Positions 16,431-25,743 of a stretch of 64,000 nucleotides of DNA are shown piece after piece. Under the pieces are notes generated by a model. The model saw only the letters and a program-made list of their open reading frames with translations, did no database searches and was not told the origin of the DNA. This DNA comes from RI-106 sp964496875 (GTDB lineage: Bacteria > Cyanobacteriota > Vampirovibrionia > Obscuribacterales > Obscuribacteraceae). Each line of letters starts with the position of its first letter. The stretch's first letter is position 1. Both the position numbers and the translations under genes were made by a program. The stretch is from the NCBI GenBank assembly GCA_964496875.1, contig CAZCBH010000009.1:1-64000 (forward strand), in the 5' to 3' direction.

Positions 16431-19400
16431 ATGCTCAGCTCGAAGGAAAATAATCCTCATACCATCGAAACGCCAAGACATGCTTCGCCGGTGAAATATA
16501 TCATCAAGTTTCTCCTGGTATGGTTCCTTGCCCTTCCGGTGATAGCGGCAGTAGCTCTGCTCTCCGACATAAACTGGACCAAGCCCTATGTCGAAAAGGA
16601 GCTTAGCGAAATCCTCCATCGAGACGCCAAGATAGGACGCTTGAGCTGGCACCTTGGAATGCGCGGTATCTCCATAGACACAAGAGATCTCGAGCTTTTC
16701 GAACTGACCGGAGAGCCGTTCTTCCAATCTCAAAAAACAGCTATCGGAATAGCGGTATTGCCGTTTCTCTCCGGCAAACTCGTCTTGAAACATCTGGATT
16801 TTCGAGCCCCCACAGTCTGGCTTGTAAAAACCGGTCCGGCTAGATGGAACTTCGAAGACCTGCTCATCGACGGACCGGAGATTCGTTTGATCAATGTCCA
16901 GGAAGGCAAGGTTCTGGTGGTGGACGAAACCAGAGACCCGGAGCGCAAGTCGCCCTTCGAACTGAATGATTTAAAAATGAGCCTCAACTGGCCCCGCAAA
17001 GAGAAGAAGCTGCCTTTCTTCCTCTCGGTAAAACGAAAACTGGACAACGCCGAAACCAATGTCACCGTAGAAGGCTTCGGCAAGGGCGCCTTCGAGACCT
17101 GGCCTACGAATAGATACACTTTCAAAATAAAGGGAGAGAGCCTTGATCCGGAAGACTTCTCAACCCTGCTCACCTACCTCGAAGACGATCAAAGCAAGAA
17201 AACCGGTGCCTCTCAAAACAACATGAATCTCGATGGTTTGCTTGATGTCGAGATAGAAGGAGAAGGAACTTTCGAAGAGGGATTGAATGCCACCATAGCC
17301 GGCACCTTCAAAGAGCTGGCGGTAAAGAACAGCGCCCTGGGAGATATCAATGCCGGCAAGGCATCCGGCACCATGAACATGATCGTCTCGGACGAAAATC
17401 TTGCCTGGGAGAAGCTGGCTTTCCATTTGCCCGGGGTCTCGATAGAATCGACAGGCAGTCTTATGAAATGGCAAGATAAGGATTCCAGAGTCAGTGCCGA
17501 TATACAGGGCAAAGTCACCGACATCAAAGAGATAGATTATCTCTTCGGAGATCTAACCAAAGAGTTCAAGAAGTCCAGCAATAGCCTTCTTTCCCAGTTC
17601 AATCCCAGCAAAATTTCGGGCAAGGCTTCCCTTACCATCAATCTAAAAGGCACCGTCAATGACACCAAGATCCTGACCAAGATAGAGACCGACAAACTGG
17701 TTTTCGGAGATGTTATCAAAGATGCCCAGTCCCAGATGCCTTTGCTCTATGTTTTCGGAGTAACCCCGGAGTCTAAGATAAGCGGCAATTTCAGGGTGGA
17801 AGACCAGGAGAAGATCGAACTGGAGAAAGGAGAACTGGCCTCTCCCACCGCCAAGATTCAGGCGAAAGGCTGGATGAACCTGAAAAAAGCCGTCGGTCAA
17901 CTCAAGCTGGAGGCAAACTCCATCTCCCTTTCCAAAACCGGCGTCAATATACAACAGCATCGCTCCAAGATAATACCCAAACCGGGCTTTCTAGAAATAG
18001 GCAAAAAATATGAAGTGGCCCTCAGTGGCGATGCCAGCGCTCGCTCCACCGTGGACGTTCGAGGCAACACTCTAAACATCTCAGGAGATCTCAATCTCAA
18101 GAATGCCGGCATGTCGCTGCCGAAGAATATACTCAATGTCTCCAAAGTAAACGGCAAAGCCGAATTCAAATTCTCCAATCAACGCGGTCGTATCGACATT
18201 CCTCTAGTGACAGGCCGGATGGGAGACGGTAAGTTCGAGTTGAGCGGCTCTGTCATAGCCAGGAATGAGCCCATCGTCGACCTCTCTTTGCACGCTACTC
18301 ACTTTGATCTCAAACATCTCAGCGGTCTGATGAAGCTCTTCCAGGTCGATATGCCGATCTTGACCGAAGAGTTTTTATACGGCTCGGTTAAAGATGTGCG
18401 CCTCAGACTGGCAGGTACACCTAAGTATCCCGAGATCTTCTTCAGCGCCGTCCCCGATGACCTCTACTACAAGCCGCCCGGTCTGGAAAAGCCGCTTCGA
18501 GCAACGGCCGGATACATAGTCTATGACGACGATCAGCTCGTCCTCAAAGAAGTTGCCCTGGTCTCCAGGGGAAACACCATCGTCACCAGTGTCTCGATAG
18601 ACAATGTCTCAACCGAAGCGAGACTGACGAGAGCAAAAGCGAAAACCGAAGGAATAGATCTTGCCGACGTGCACTACTACCTGTCATCGCCGGTGATGCC
18701 CCCACCCTTGCAAACCGCTTACAAAGAGCTGCTCAGTGAATATAAACTCTCGAATCCACGAGGAAAAGCCTATGGCGATATTCTCTGCATGGTCGAGGAA
18801 GACGGAGAAGTGGTGCTCGATGGTTTAATAGGTTGCTTCAAAGTCGGTGTCGATTTCTACGACTTCCCTGTAACAAATCTGGCGGGAATCCTGGCAGCAT
18901 CCGGAGAAGACCTCTTGCTCAGGGACATGAACGGCTCTATTAGAGAAAGTCGCTTCAGCCTCGATGGCTTCATCAAGAAATATCGCACCAAAAATCCGAA
19001 CTGGAAAGCAGAACTATCGGCAAAACTGCATCCAAGAGAGATTGTCCAGGTTTTGCCGAACATAGAAGAGAAGCTCCAGGCAGGCGAGATCCATGTAAAA
19101 AGCAACGGTCCTCTAACCCTGCGCTCAAAAATAAAAGGCAACTTCAAAAAGAATGACATCCAGTTCACCCTGGCGGCGGACAAAGAGGACAAGCTCTCGG
19201 TCAAGACCAGGCTTGGCAGGATCTATCAACCCGCCGATCATCACCTGACCCTGGACGGCAGCATCGTTTTGGAGCCGGAGAACCTCAAGATCAACAATAC
19301 CCAGCTACTACTGGGCGATACTTTGATAGCGCTGAAGGGTAACGTCAAGCTTACCCCGGACAAGACCAATCACGGTATCTTCCCCTATAAACCAGACGGA

Positions 19401-20582
19401 CTCGATGTGGATCTCGACTTTCCCCAGGAAGCGTCGCTCAATACCCTGGTCAGCCTGGTGGATCCTGATCTGGCAAAAGGAGTATCCGGCGAGATCAAGG
19501 GGAATATGAGCGCCCGGGGCAAACTGCCCAATCCCGCTCTCTCAGGCAAGATAGAATTCGCCAAGGTCAAGCTGCCGGATTTCACCATCGACAAACTTGA
19601 AGGTCATATTCGAGGAGAGAGCGGCAACGAGGCCGGAGACGAGAAAGAGACCACCGCCTGCAAACTTGTCATCTATGATACGGAATTCAATCATATATTG
19701 CTCCGCAATTTGAGCGCCGACCTCTTATATGAGCCGGACAAGGACAAAAAAAACCCGGGCCGGATTCACTTGAAAAACGGTCATGCCACCGTCGCAAGTG
19801 GCGCTGTTCGGATAGACGGGTGGAGCGATTTGGGAACAAAAAAACACTACATCAAATCGGTCATGAACGATGTTTCGGCAAGAAAGCTATCCGAGAGGCT
19901 GGCAGGCGATCCCAATGAAGTCACCGGAGAGCTGGAGTCGATTCTCGAGGTGACCAGCAAAGGCTGGACAAAAGGGGAGTTGATGAAGAATCTGGAAGGC
20001 AAAGGTCGGGTCAAAATCACCAACGGTGTCGTGGGACGATTCGGCACCCTCCAGACCCGGTTGACTCAATACAACCTCCTCACTCAAGGCATCTTCGGAT
20101 TCAATATGAACAACCTGCTTCAGAGCGTCTGGCCGGTAAGAACAGGAGAATTCGATGAGCTCACCAATTCGTTTACGATTTCAAAAGGCAAAGTCAACAT
20201 CGAAGAACTGCGTTACACCGGTGACGACATGCGCCTCTGGGGCGCAGGAGTAGCCAGCCTGACGGATAACGAGCTGATAGTCGACATCGCAGGCAAGATC
20301 CCCCGGGTACAGAAGAGTATGATCGGTGGCGCCGTCGGTAGTGTCTCCAGAAAAATGACCCTGCAGAGAGCTATGCACCTGGTAACATTCGGCAAGCTAG
20401 AGAATCTACCATCCTTGCCTTTGATCGGCTCCATCGCCAGCGACAAACCGAGAACCTTCACCTTCAAAATCACAGCACCACTGGACAATCCGGATGTGGT
20501 GGCCAAGTCTATTATGAAGACCTTCAAGTGGCTTCCCAACAAGCCGGCAGCCACAGCCCATCCGGTGCCCGGTATAAAGTAG
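16431..20582 (+). CDS. AsmA/TamB-superfamily envelope protein
   Basis: 1383 residues. There is one N-terminal transmembrane helix (about 24-44), then an AsmA-like N-terminal region (S-E-I-L-H-R-D-A-K-I-G-R-L-S-W and A-I-G-I-A-V-L-P-F-L-S-G-K-L-V-L-K). A very long beta-repeat body follows, ending in an AsmA-type C-terminal region (about 1190-1370: GRVKITNGVVGRFGTLQTRL). Family members such as AsmA, YhdP and TamB are thought to bridge inner and outer membranes and move phospholipids. It is consistent with a two-membrane envelope. It precedes the recombinase gene by 92 bp on the same strand. Confidence 0.85.
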   Translation: MLSSKENNPHTIETPRHASPVKYIIKFLLVWFLALPVIAAVALLSDINWTKPYVEKELSEILHRDAKIGRLSWHLGMRGISIDTRDLELFELTGEPFFQSQKTAIGIAVLPFLSGKLVLKHLDFRAPTVWLVKTGPARWNFEDLLIDGPEIRLINVQEGKVLVVDETRDPERKSPFELNDLKMSLNWPRKEKKLPFFLSVKRKLDNAETNVTVEGFGKGAFETWPTNRYTFKIKGESLDPEDFSTLLTYLEDDQSKKTGASQNNMNLDGLLDVEIEGEGTFEEGLNATIAGTFKELAVKNSALGDINAGKASGTMNMIVSDENLAWEKLAFHLPGVSIESTGSLMKWQDKDSRVSADIQGKVTDIKEIDYLFGDLTKEFKKSSNSLLSQFNPSKISGKASLTINLKGTVNDTKILTKIETDKLVFGDVIKDAQSQMPLLYVFGVTPESKISGNFRVEDQEKIELEKGELASPTAKIQAKGWMNLKKAVGQLKLEANSISLSKTGVNIQQHRSKIIPKPGFLEIGKKYEVALSGDASARSTVDVRGNTLNISGDLNLKNAGMSLPKNILNVSKVNGKAEFKFSNQRGRIDIPLVTGRMGDGKFELSGSVIARNEPIVDLSLHATHFDLKHLSGLMKLFQVDMPILTEEFLYGSVKDVRLRLAGTPKYPEIFFSAVPDDLYYKPPGLEKPLRATAGYIVYDDDQLVLKEVALVSRGNTIVTSVSIDNVSTEARLTRAKAKTEGIDLADVHYYLSSPVMPPPLQTAYKELLSEYKLSNPRGKAYGDILCMVEEDGEVVLDGLIGCFKVGVDFYDFPVTNLAGILAASGEDLLLRDMNGSIRESRFSLDGFIKKYRTKNPNWKAELSAKLHPREIVQVLPNIEEKLQAGEIHVKSNGPLTLRSKIKGNFKKNDIQFTLAADKEDKLSVKTRLGRIYQPADHHLTLDGSIVLEPENLKINNTQLLLGDTLIALKGNVKLTPDKTNHGIFPYKPDGLDVDLDFPQEASLNTLVSLVDPDLAKGVSGEIKGNMSARGKLPNPALSGKIEFAKVKLPDFTIDKLEGHIRGESGNEAGDEKETTACKLVIYDTEFNHILLRNLSADLLYEPDKDKKNPGRIHLKNGHATVASGAVRIDGWSDLGTKKHYIKSVMNDVSARKLSERLAGDPNEVTGELESILEVTSKGWTKGELMKNLEGKGRVKITNGVVGRFGTLQTRLTQYNLLTQGIFGFNMNNLLQSVWPVRTGEFDELTNSFTISKGKVNIEELRYTGDDMRLWGAGVASLTDNELIVDIAGKIPRVQKSMIGGAVGSVSRKMTLQRAMHLVTFGKLENLPSLPLIGSIASDKPRTFTFKITAPLDNPDVVAKSIMKTFKWLPNKPAATAHPVPGIK

Positions 20583-20674
20583 CATCCGAACAGGAAAATA
20601 TATCGGACACCATCGGTAATGGCTGGTAATGCCATTTGATTGCATTTATCAAGAAGCTATGTATCATTAGGAGC

Positions 20675-21970
20675 ATGAGTACAACTGAATATGAGTCCGG
20701 TGCAGGCAAAGAGAATGAGAGCCTGGACTTCAGCGTCTCAGCCCTTCCTTTGAACAATAGGGCTGCCCATAGCTGTCGCTCCATAAATGTCTCGATCTCC
20801 TCGCCTGGCTCCGCGTCCCTGCAAAACAAAATAGCCAGCCAGATTTCCATCTCCCATCCAGTAGGATCGTTTGGAGCGGATATCGGGCTGAGTTCTATCA
20901 ACAGGGATAAGCCGAAAGATAAGAGACATCCGGCCAGGCGCAAGAGATCCTTTTTAGAACAACAGCTCAAAAATTATCTGGAGTATGCCGGTTACGAACG
21001 CAGTCTCTCGAAGCACACTATTCTGGCCTACGGCAGGGATATCCAGACCTTTGTAAATTGGTATCAGGGAGAAGCTCGTAAAACCCACCAGGTGCCCAAG
21101 CGTACCGATATTTCGGAATACATGCTGAATCTGAGCAGGCAGAACCAGAAGCCTTCCAGTATCGCAAGAACCCTGGCAAGCCTGAGGGGCTGGTTCGCAT
21201 GGATGAAAAACGGCGGCACCATAAGTGATGATCCGACCGAGACCATGCACAATCCCCAGAAAGGAAGAAAACTACCGGCGGTGCTCACCCAATCCGAGGT
21301 GAAGCGTATTCTGGACACGGCGGAATCAGCCAGGGACAAAGCGATACTGGAGCTGCTCTACGCTTGCGGGCTGAGGGTCTCAGAACTTATCGGTCTCAAC
21401 ATAGATGACCTGTCACTCAATCAAAGCTATCTGAAATGCCTGGGCAAAGGCGATAAAGAAAGAGTGATTCCCGTTGGCGATACTGCCCTGCTTGCCCTAT
21501 CTAAGTATATGAACGATCCAAAAGAGCGTACTCTCGCCTTAAAGACCCGATTTGAGAAACCCCGAAAGGTCGGAAGGCCAAGAAAGAAAAAGTCCGGTGG
21601 CCGGTTGGCAAGATACAAGAATCCAATACTCAGCGAAGTATCCGCGTCTCTAAACCGAGCGAAAAGCGCAGACAGAGAGGCACTCTTTCTCGATGACCGG
21701 GGCAATCGCCTCAGCCGCAGCCATGTATGGAGACTGATTAAACGAGTAGCCTCCGAGGCTGGTATCACCAGAGAGCTTTCTCCTCATACCTTGAGACACA
21801 GCTTCGCCACCCATCTCCTGGAAAATGGCGCCGATCTGCGCTCGGTCCAGGAACTGCTCGGCCACTCCAGCGTTGTCACCACCCAGCTTTACACCCATGT
21901 CAGCCGCAATCACCTGAAAGAGGCCTACTCCAACGCTCAGTCACACTTTGGTAACACTCGAATATCCTGA
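20675..21970 (+). CDS. XerC/XerD-like tyrosine recombinase with N-terminal extension and AT-hook-like insertion
   Basis: 431 residues from the ATG at 20675; a TTG at 20636 is an alternative. The core-binding domain begins about residue 92 (FLEQQLKNYLEYAGYERSLS). The catalytic set is complete: R234 (ACGLRVSEL), K258 (LGKGDKERVIPV), H371-x2-R374 (SPHTLRHSFATHL), H397 (LGHSS) and Tyr406. Two departures from the roughly 300-residue Xer norm: about 90 extra N-terminal residues, and a roughly 45-residue insertion (about 287-332) between K258 and H371 containing the AT-hook-like V-G-R-P-R-K-K-K. It may be the chromosome dimer resolvase; no dif site was found here. Confidence 0.85.
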   Translation: MSTTEYESGAGKENESLDFSVSALPLNNRAAHSCRSINVSISSPGSASLQNKIASQISISHPVGSFGADIGLSSINRDKPKDKRHPARRKRSFLEQQLKNYLEYAGYERSLSKHTILAYGRDIQTFVNWYQGEARKTHQVPKRTDISEYMLNLSRQNQKPSSIARTLASLRGWFAWMKNGGTISDDPTETMHNPQKGRKLPAVLTQSEVKRILDTAESARDKAILELLYACGLRVSELIGLNIDDLSLNQSYLKCLGKGDKERVIPVGDTALLALSKYMNDPKERTLALKTRFEKPRKVGRPRKKKSGGRLARYKNPILSEVSASLNRAKSADREALFLDDRGNRLSRSHVWRLIKRVASEAGITRELSPHTLRHSFATHLLENGADLRSVQELLGHSSVVTTQLYTHVSRNHLKEAYSNAQSHFGNTRIS

Positions 21971-22053
21971 TTACAGCAGCCTTTAGAGCCTCAATGTAAA
22001 TAATTTTAGCTTTCAAGCGATGAAATCATATATTAATAGGATACCTTTAAGAG

Positions 22054-22195
22054 GCCTGAATCCGAGCGACGGAGCATTGAGCACGCAAGCGAAGGGGTCG
22101 AGCCCCGGCACGGAGAGCACGGATACAGAAGGCAATCCAGGTTAGGTTGAAACCTGCCGAAGTAAGGTCTTAGTCAGTTCAGTTTCAATAAAGAC
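22054..22195 (+). ncRNA. Candidate structured RNA in a 318-bp intergenic region
   Basis: Three hairpins in a row: an outer stem pairing 22054-22064 with 22120-22133 (GCCT/AGGC plus ATCCG/CGGAT) enclosing GGGG-TCGAG-CCCC at 22094-22106; CAGGTT/AACCTG at 22138-22156; and GTCTT/AAGAC at 22167-22195. The block is GC-rich within AT-rich flanks. It could be the 5' leader of the gene at 22289 or an independent small RNA. It matches no RNA family I know (not SRP, 6S, tmRNA or RNase P). No ORF is present in 21971-22288. Confidence 0.4.
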
Positions 22196-22288
22196 AAGAA
22201 CACCTGTTCAAGCGGTCACCAGAAAATCGGCCGTCTTACTCGGCAAATTCCAACGAATCAATATTGACACGGTTAAGGGATCATATTA

Positions 22289-23485
22289 ATGCGTCAAACA
22301 AAAAAGGTTGAAGGAACCAAAATCGCCCAGGCGGCTAAGGATCTGAACGTCACCTCGGTGACAGTGAGAAGATACATCAGCGAATTCAATATCGAGACCG
22401 CCACCGATAAAAACGGGATCAAGGTTCTACCCGAACAGGCCATGGAAGAGCTCAAAGAAGTTCGCCGCCTCAAAGAGGAAGGTCTGACCAACCCTCAAGT
22501 CCTGGAATCTCTAGAAGAGCAACGCTCGAAACCGGCGAAAAAATCGGTAGAGAAGGTCGAGAAGGCAGAAAAGACAGAAAAGGCGAAGAAAGAAGAGAAG
22601 CCCAAGTCCAAAGCCAAAGCTAAAGAGAAAGACAGCGAAGACAAAGAGAAGTCTAAAAAAGCCAAATCCACCACCGCAAGAAGAGGCAAGAAGGTCGAGC
22701 CTGATGTGGATGAGGTGGAGGAAGAGGAAGAAGCGCCAGCGGCTTCCCGGGGCAGAAAGCGTACACGCCGTAAAGAAGAAGAAGAGGAAGAAGTAGAAGA
22801 GTCGGATGTCGAAGCCGAATCCGAAGAGGAAGAGGAGGAAGAGGAGAAATCCGGCGATTCTGATTCTGATTCCGATTCCGAAAGTTCTGACGGTAGGCTC
22901 AAGCATTCCCTCACCTGCCAGACATGCGGCAAAACCTTCGAACATCCGAATCCAAGACTGAGAGACTGTCTCGACTGCTATAGAACCAAGCGCAAAGAGA
23001 GACGTCGGGGTGGCGACCGTCACAAAAACGTCATCCAGCATCCGCTGGCCCAGCAGGTGGTCAGCAAGATGGCCAGCCAGCAGCAATCCAGAGATGATAG
23101 AGACAGTAGAGAGAGCAGCAGGGACAGAGATCGAGACAGAGATAGAGATAGAGACAGGGACCGGGATAGAGACCGGGATAGAGAAAGAAGCAGACCGGTC
23201 CGGGAAGCCAGCCATCAAGTAAGACCGGTTGCCCATGTCCAGAGCCAGGCTCAGCCTATAATCGGCGGTCTCAAAACCAAAGTGAGAAGCTATCGCAAAG
23301 CGATAGACGAAACCAGAAACATAACAAGCTCGCTGAAGCGAAGATTGGAGCGCCCCGATCTGCCTGAAGGCGAAAGAAGATGGCTGGAGCAGATCTACGC
23401 CTATCAGCTCATTCTGCACCAGGGCTGGCGGCATCTATCGGAGTATCGCTCCACCACCAATCAACAAGCCAAGCAAGACGACTAG
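22289..23485 (+). CDS. Zinc-ribbon protein with HTH-like N-terminus, acidic tract and Arg-Asp repeats
   Basis: 398 residues. Order: a MerR/HTH-like N-terminal domain (about 8-65: IAQAAKDLNVTSVTVRRYI), a Lys/Glu-rich coil (80-125), acidic blocks (138-150, 163-187), Ser-Asp repeats (188-201), a four-Cys zinc motif (C210-x2-C213 and C227-x2-C230), a basic patch K-R-K-E-R-R-R, an Arg-Asp dipeptide run (about 278-297), and a helical C-terminal domain (about 320-390). Long R-D/R-S tracts resemble eukaryotic SR-type RNA-binding proteins. It is probably a nucleic-acid-binding protein; the target is unknown. ATG at 22289 has AAGGGA upstream. Confidence 0.75.
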   Translation: MRQTKKVEGTKIAQAAKDLNVTSVTVRRYISEFNIETATDKNGIKVLPEQAMEELKEVRRLKEEGLTNPQVLESLEEQRSKPAKKSVEKVEKAEKTEKAKKEEKPKSKAKAKEKDSEDKEKSKKAKSTTARRGKKVEPDVDEVEEEEEAPAASRGRKRTRRKEEEEEEVEESDVEAESEEEEEEEEKSGDSDSDSDSESSDGRLKHSLTCQTCGKTFEHPNPRLRDCLDCYRTKRKERRRGGDRHKNVIQHPLAQQVVSKMASQQQSRDDRDSRESSRDRDRDRDRDRDRDRDRDRDRERSRPVREASHQVRPVAHVQSQAQPIIGGLKTKVRSYRKAIDETRNITSSLKRRLERPDLPEGERRWLEQIYAYQLILHQGWRHLSEYRSTTNQQAKQDD

Positions 23486-23502
23486 AGCCAAATAGGTTTA
23501 AA

Positions 23503-24645
23503 TTAAAAAGGATCCGGTAGACTCTTGAGCGGGTCGCCCCCGGCTTGATTATGCGGCATAGAGTTAATCGGCTGATGAAATACAGCATTAGGGTTAGGAC
23601 TGGCGTTCTGATTCAGTGCATGTTGGCCGCTGTTGTAATAGGTAGGTTTGGTGTACTTGGAGGCATAGAGCCCGGGATCCGATGAATTCTGGATCAGCCC
23701 GGGAACCTGTGCCTGACTCTGAACCGGAGCTTGATACGAAGCCGGCTGATGATTCACCAGACCCGGCACCGCGGGCTGAGCCGGAGCCATATTGAACTGC
23801 GGCGCATTAGCAATGCCTGGTATCCCTGGCAAATTTCCGCCACCCAGGGCAGGTGTCATGGTGGTGAGATCGATTGTACGATTGACCCTGACAGCCACAT
23901 TGCGACCGGCTTCCACCTCGAACTCCTTGCCTCGCATACGCTTGTTGTGCACCCAGCCGATACCGCCGGCGAAGGAGCCAAGCATCCCTTTGACCTGTTT
24001 GCCGTAGTCACCCATGTTAAAGCCTGAGTTTCTCGACTTCGGTTCATCTTCGAGTTCATGGGCCGGGTTCTGATCTATATAACCATGAAAGGTCGTGGTC
24101 CTTCCGTCCGGAAACACCAGGGACTGCAGACCCACCGTCAGCTGTCCCGGCATACCGCTGCGCATCTGACGAGCAGAAGCGGCATTGACGATGGTGCCCA
24201 CTATTTTCGAACCGGGCGGCACTACGACAATACCACTATTGACGAAACCTTCCGGTAACTGAACAGCGAAGATGTCACCGGGTTTACTCTTCTTCGAAGA
24301 GAGGTCGGCATCGATTACCCCGGTCAAAACCGTGCCTACAGGAATTCTCGAGCCCAGGATCTGATTCATGAAAGCCGGACTACCGGGAGGATGATGGGTA
24401 TCCGGTCTCAAAGTGCCGGGCATACCCAGCTGGGTGTGGCTGTTGACGCTGCCGTAATTACCGGTGTATTGAGCCGGGATCTGAGGCGGCGGGTCCGGTC
24501 TGTCTATCTGCCACTGCTCTCTGGAGAAGGCCGCCTGCTCATAGAAGATCATCATGATGATTATGGTTGCAATGAGATATCGCAAGAACTTCAAGGCACT
24601 TGCGATCACTTTATGACGGACCGATTCTGTTTCGTTTACGTTCAT
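23503..24645 (-). CDS. Proline-rich, membrane-anchored protein with VirB10/TrbI-like segment
   Basis: 380 residues from the ATG at 24645, which has GGGAG (24649-24653) just upstream. One hydrophobic helix lies near residues 20-38. A Pro/Gln-rich region follows, then a folded part (about 95-250) with G-T-V-L-T-G-V-I-D-A and VVVPPGSKIVGTIV, the phrasing of TrbI/VirB10 C-terminal beta domains. The last 120 residues are Pro/Asn/Gln-rich and look disordered. It is probably an envelope protein exposed to the periplasm. No conjugation genes are nearby, so a type IV secretion role is unlikely. It converges on the zinc-ribbon gene (17 bp between stops). Confidence 0.6.
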   Translation of the reverse strand: MNVNETESVRHKVIASALKFLRYLIATIIIMMIFYEQAAFSREQWQIDRPDPPPQIPAQYTGNYGSVNSHTQLGMPGTLRPDTHHPPGSPAFMNQILGSRIPVGTVLTGVIDADLSSKKSKPGDIFAVQLPEGFVNSGIVVVPPGSKIVGTIVNAASARQMRSGMPGQLTVGLQSLVFPDGRTTTFHGYIDQNPAHELEDEPKSRNSGFNMGDYGKQVKGMLGSFAGGIGWVHNKRMRGKEFEVEAGRNVAVRVNRTIDLTTMTPALGGGNLPGIPGIANAPQFNMAPAQPAVPGLVNHQPASYQAPVQSQAQVPGLIQNSSDPGLYASKYTKPTYYNSGQHALNQNASPNPNAVFHQPINSMPHNQAGGDPLKSLPDPF

Positions 24646-24806
24646 AAGCTCCCGTGTTTCTTCCGATTCTGAGCTTCTCAAGAATTATTCGTATTTTAAG
24701 ATCCTCCTCCCTTGCGGCCTATGTGAAGATTACGTATAGGAAAAAATAGTGGTTCTCGGGGATTTCCAGCCGGTTCATGCTAGAATCACGGATTCCTTCG
24801 GGTTTT

Positions 24807-24827
24807 GGCAGCTCTTTCGAGCCTGCC
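24807..24827 (+). promoter_or_regulatory. Hairpin in the rpsF operon leader
   Basis: GGCAGCTC pairs with GAGC-C-TGCC (one bulged C), loop TTTC. It lies about 75 bp upstream of the rpsF start and about 20 bp after a TAGAAT (24781-24786) that could be the -10. Many bacteria have an S6:S18-binding leader here; assignment is by position only. Confidence 0.4.
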
Positions 24828-24900
24828 GTAGTCCGTAGGAATAAATGTTGAAATACCCTTGCCTGCTCTGCAGGACGCACATGACCATAGGGGGAATATT

Positions 24901-25230
24901 GTGTCGGAATTAAAAGACAATATCAGGCTGTTCGAAACGGTCTACATCATCCGTCCCAATCTGGATGAAGAAGGGGTGGATAAAACCATCGAAGCTGTCG
25001 AAGAGTTCATGAAAGGACAGAACTGCGAAATCCTCTCCACCGAAAAGAAAGGCAGAAAGCGCCTTGCCTACGAAGTGAAGAAGATGCGTGATGGCTATTA
25101 CGTGCACACGGTGTTCAAAGCCGGTCCGGAAGCCATTGCCCAGCTCAAGCGAATGATGTCTCTTTCGGAGGATGTCATCCGTGAACTGACCATCTCTGTA
25201 CCGAAAGCGGCCCTGGAAGTCCAGGCATAA
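24901..25230 (+). CDS. rpsF: 30S ribosomal protein S6
   Basis: 109 residues from the GTG at 24901, chosen because AGGGGGAA lies just upstream; an in-frame start at 24859 would add a non-homologous tail. Family features are F-E-T-V-Y-I-I-R-P-N-L, V-E-E-F-M-x-G, and K-G-R-K-R-L-A-Y-E-V-K-K-M-R-D-G-Y-Y-V. S6 binds S18 in the 30S platform. It heads the classical rpsF-ssb-rpsR operon. Confidence 0.96.
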   Translation: MSELKDNIRLFETVYIIRPNLDEEGVDKTIEAVEEFMKGQNCEILSTEKKGRKRLAYEVKKMRDGYYVHTVFKAGPEAIAQLKRMMSLSEDVIRELTISVPKAALEVQA

Positions 25231-25252
25231 CCAGGTCAGAGAGGATTTTTGA

Positions 25253-25684
25253 ATGAGTTTAAGCAAAATAGTCGTATCGGGACAAGTAATCAAAAACCCG
25301 GAAAAGCGGTTTACACCCAACACCAATGTGGCGGTCACCGAATTTGCCATAGCGGTAGATTCACTGCCCCGCCAGGGACAGAAACAGGAACCTACTCCTG
25401 TGAAAGTAATTGCCTGGCGTGATCTGGCCGAGCGGATAGCAGCCGAGATCAAAAAGGGCGATGTGGTCTGTGTGGATGGAAGATTGCAAATCAACAACTA
25501 CACCACTTCGGAAGGACAGAAGCGAAGAGATGTGGAGATCGATGCCACTTCGGTAGAGAATCTCTCCCACCTCACTGGTGGCGAAGCCCGTCCCAAAGCA
25601 GGAGCCGCCGTCGCATCCGGGTCCGGTGCATCCCAGGAAGATATAGATTCCATCTTTGCTTCCGAAGATGAGATCCCGTTTTAA
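25253..25684 (+). CDS. ssb: Single-stranded DNA-binding protein
   Basis: 143 residues. An N-terminal OB fold (LSKIVVSGQVIKNPEKRFTP, then PVKVIAWRDLAERIA and KGDVVCVDGRLQI) is followed by a short linker, and the acidic C-terminal tip D-E-I-P-F is the protein-interaction tail of bacterial SSB. It coats ssDNA as a tetramer in replication and repair. It sits between rpsF and rpsR, 22 bp after rpsF. Confidence 0.95.
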   Translation: MSLSKIVVSGQVIKNPEKRFTPNTNVAVTEFAIAVDSLPRQGQKQEPTPVKVIAWRDLAERIAAEIKKGDVVCVDGRLQINNYTTSEGQKRRDVEIDATSVENLSHLTGGEARPKAGAAVASGSGASQEDIDSIFASEDEIPF

Positions 25685-25743
25685 CCCTTGTTCCAGTCAA
25701 TAGAATGACAATGAATTTTTCAAAGTAAAGGAGATAGAAGAAG

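Noticed and set aside
22511..23434. 307-codon antisense ORF opposite the zinc-ribbon gene
   Set aside because: It mirrors the acidic and Arg-Asp repeats of the sense gene, which open the opposite frame by composition alone.
23503..24645. Evidence for a conjugative type IV secretion system from the VirB10-like segment
   Set aside because: No other secretion or transfer genes are present, and similar segments occur in unrelated envelope proteins.
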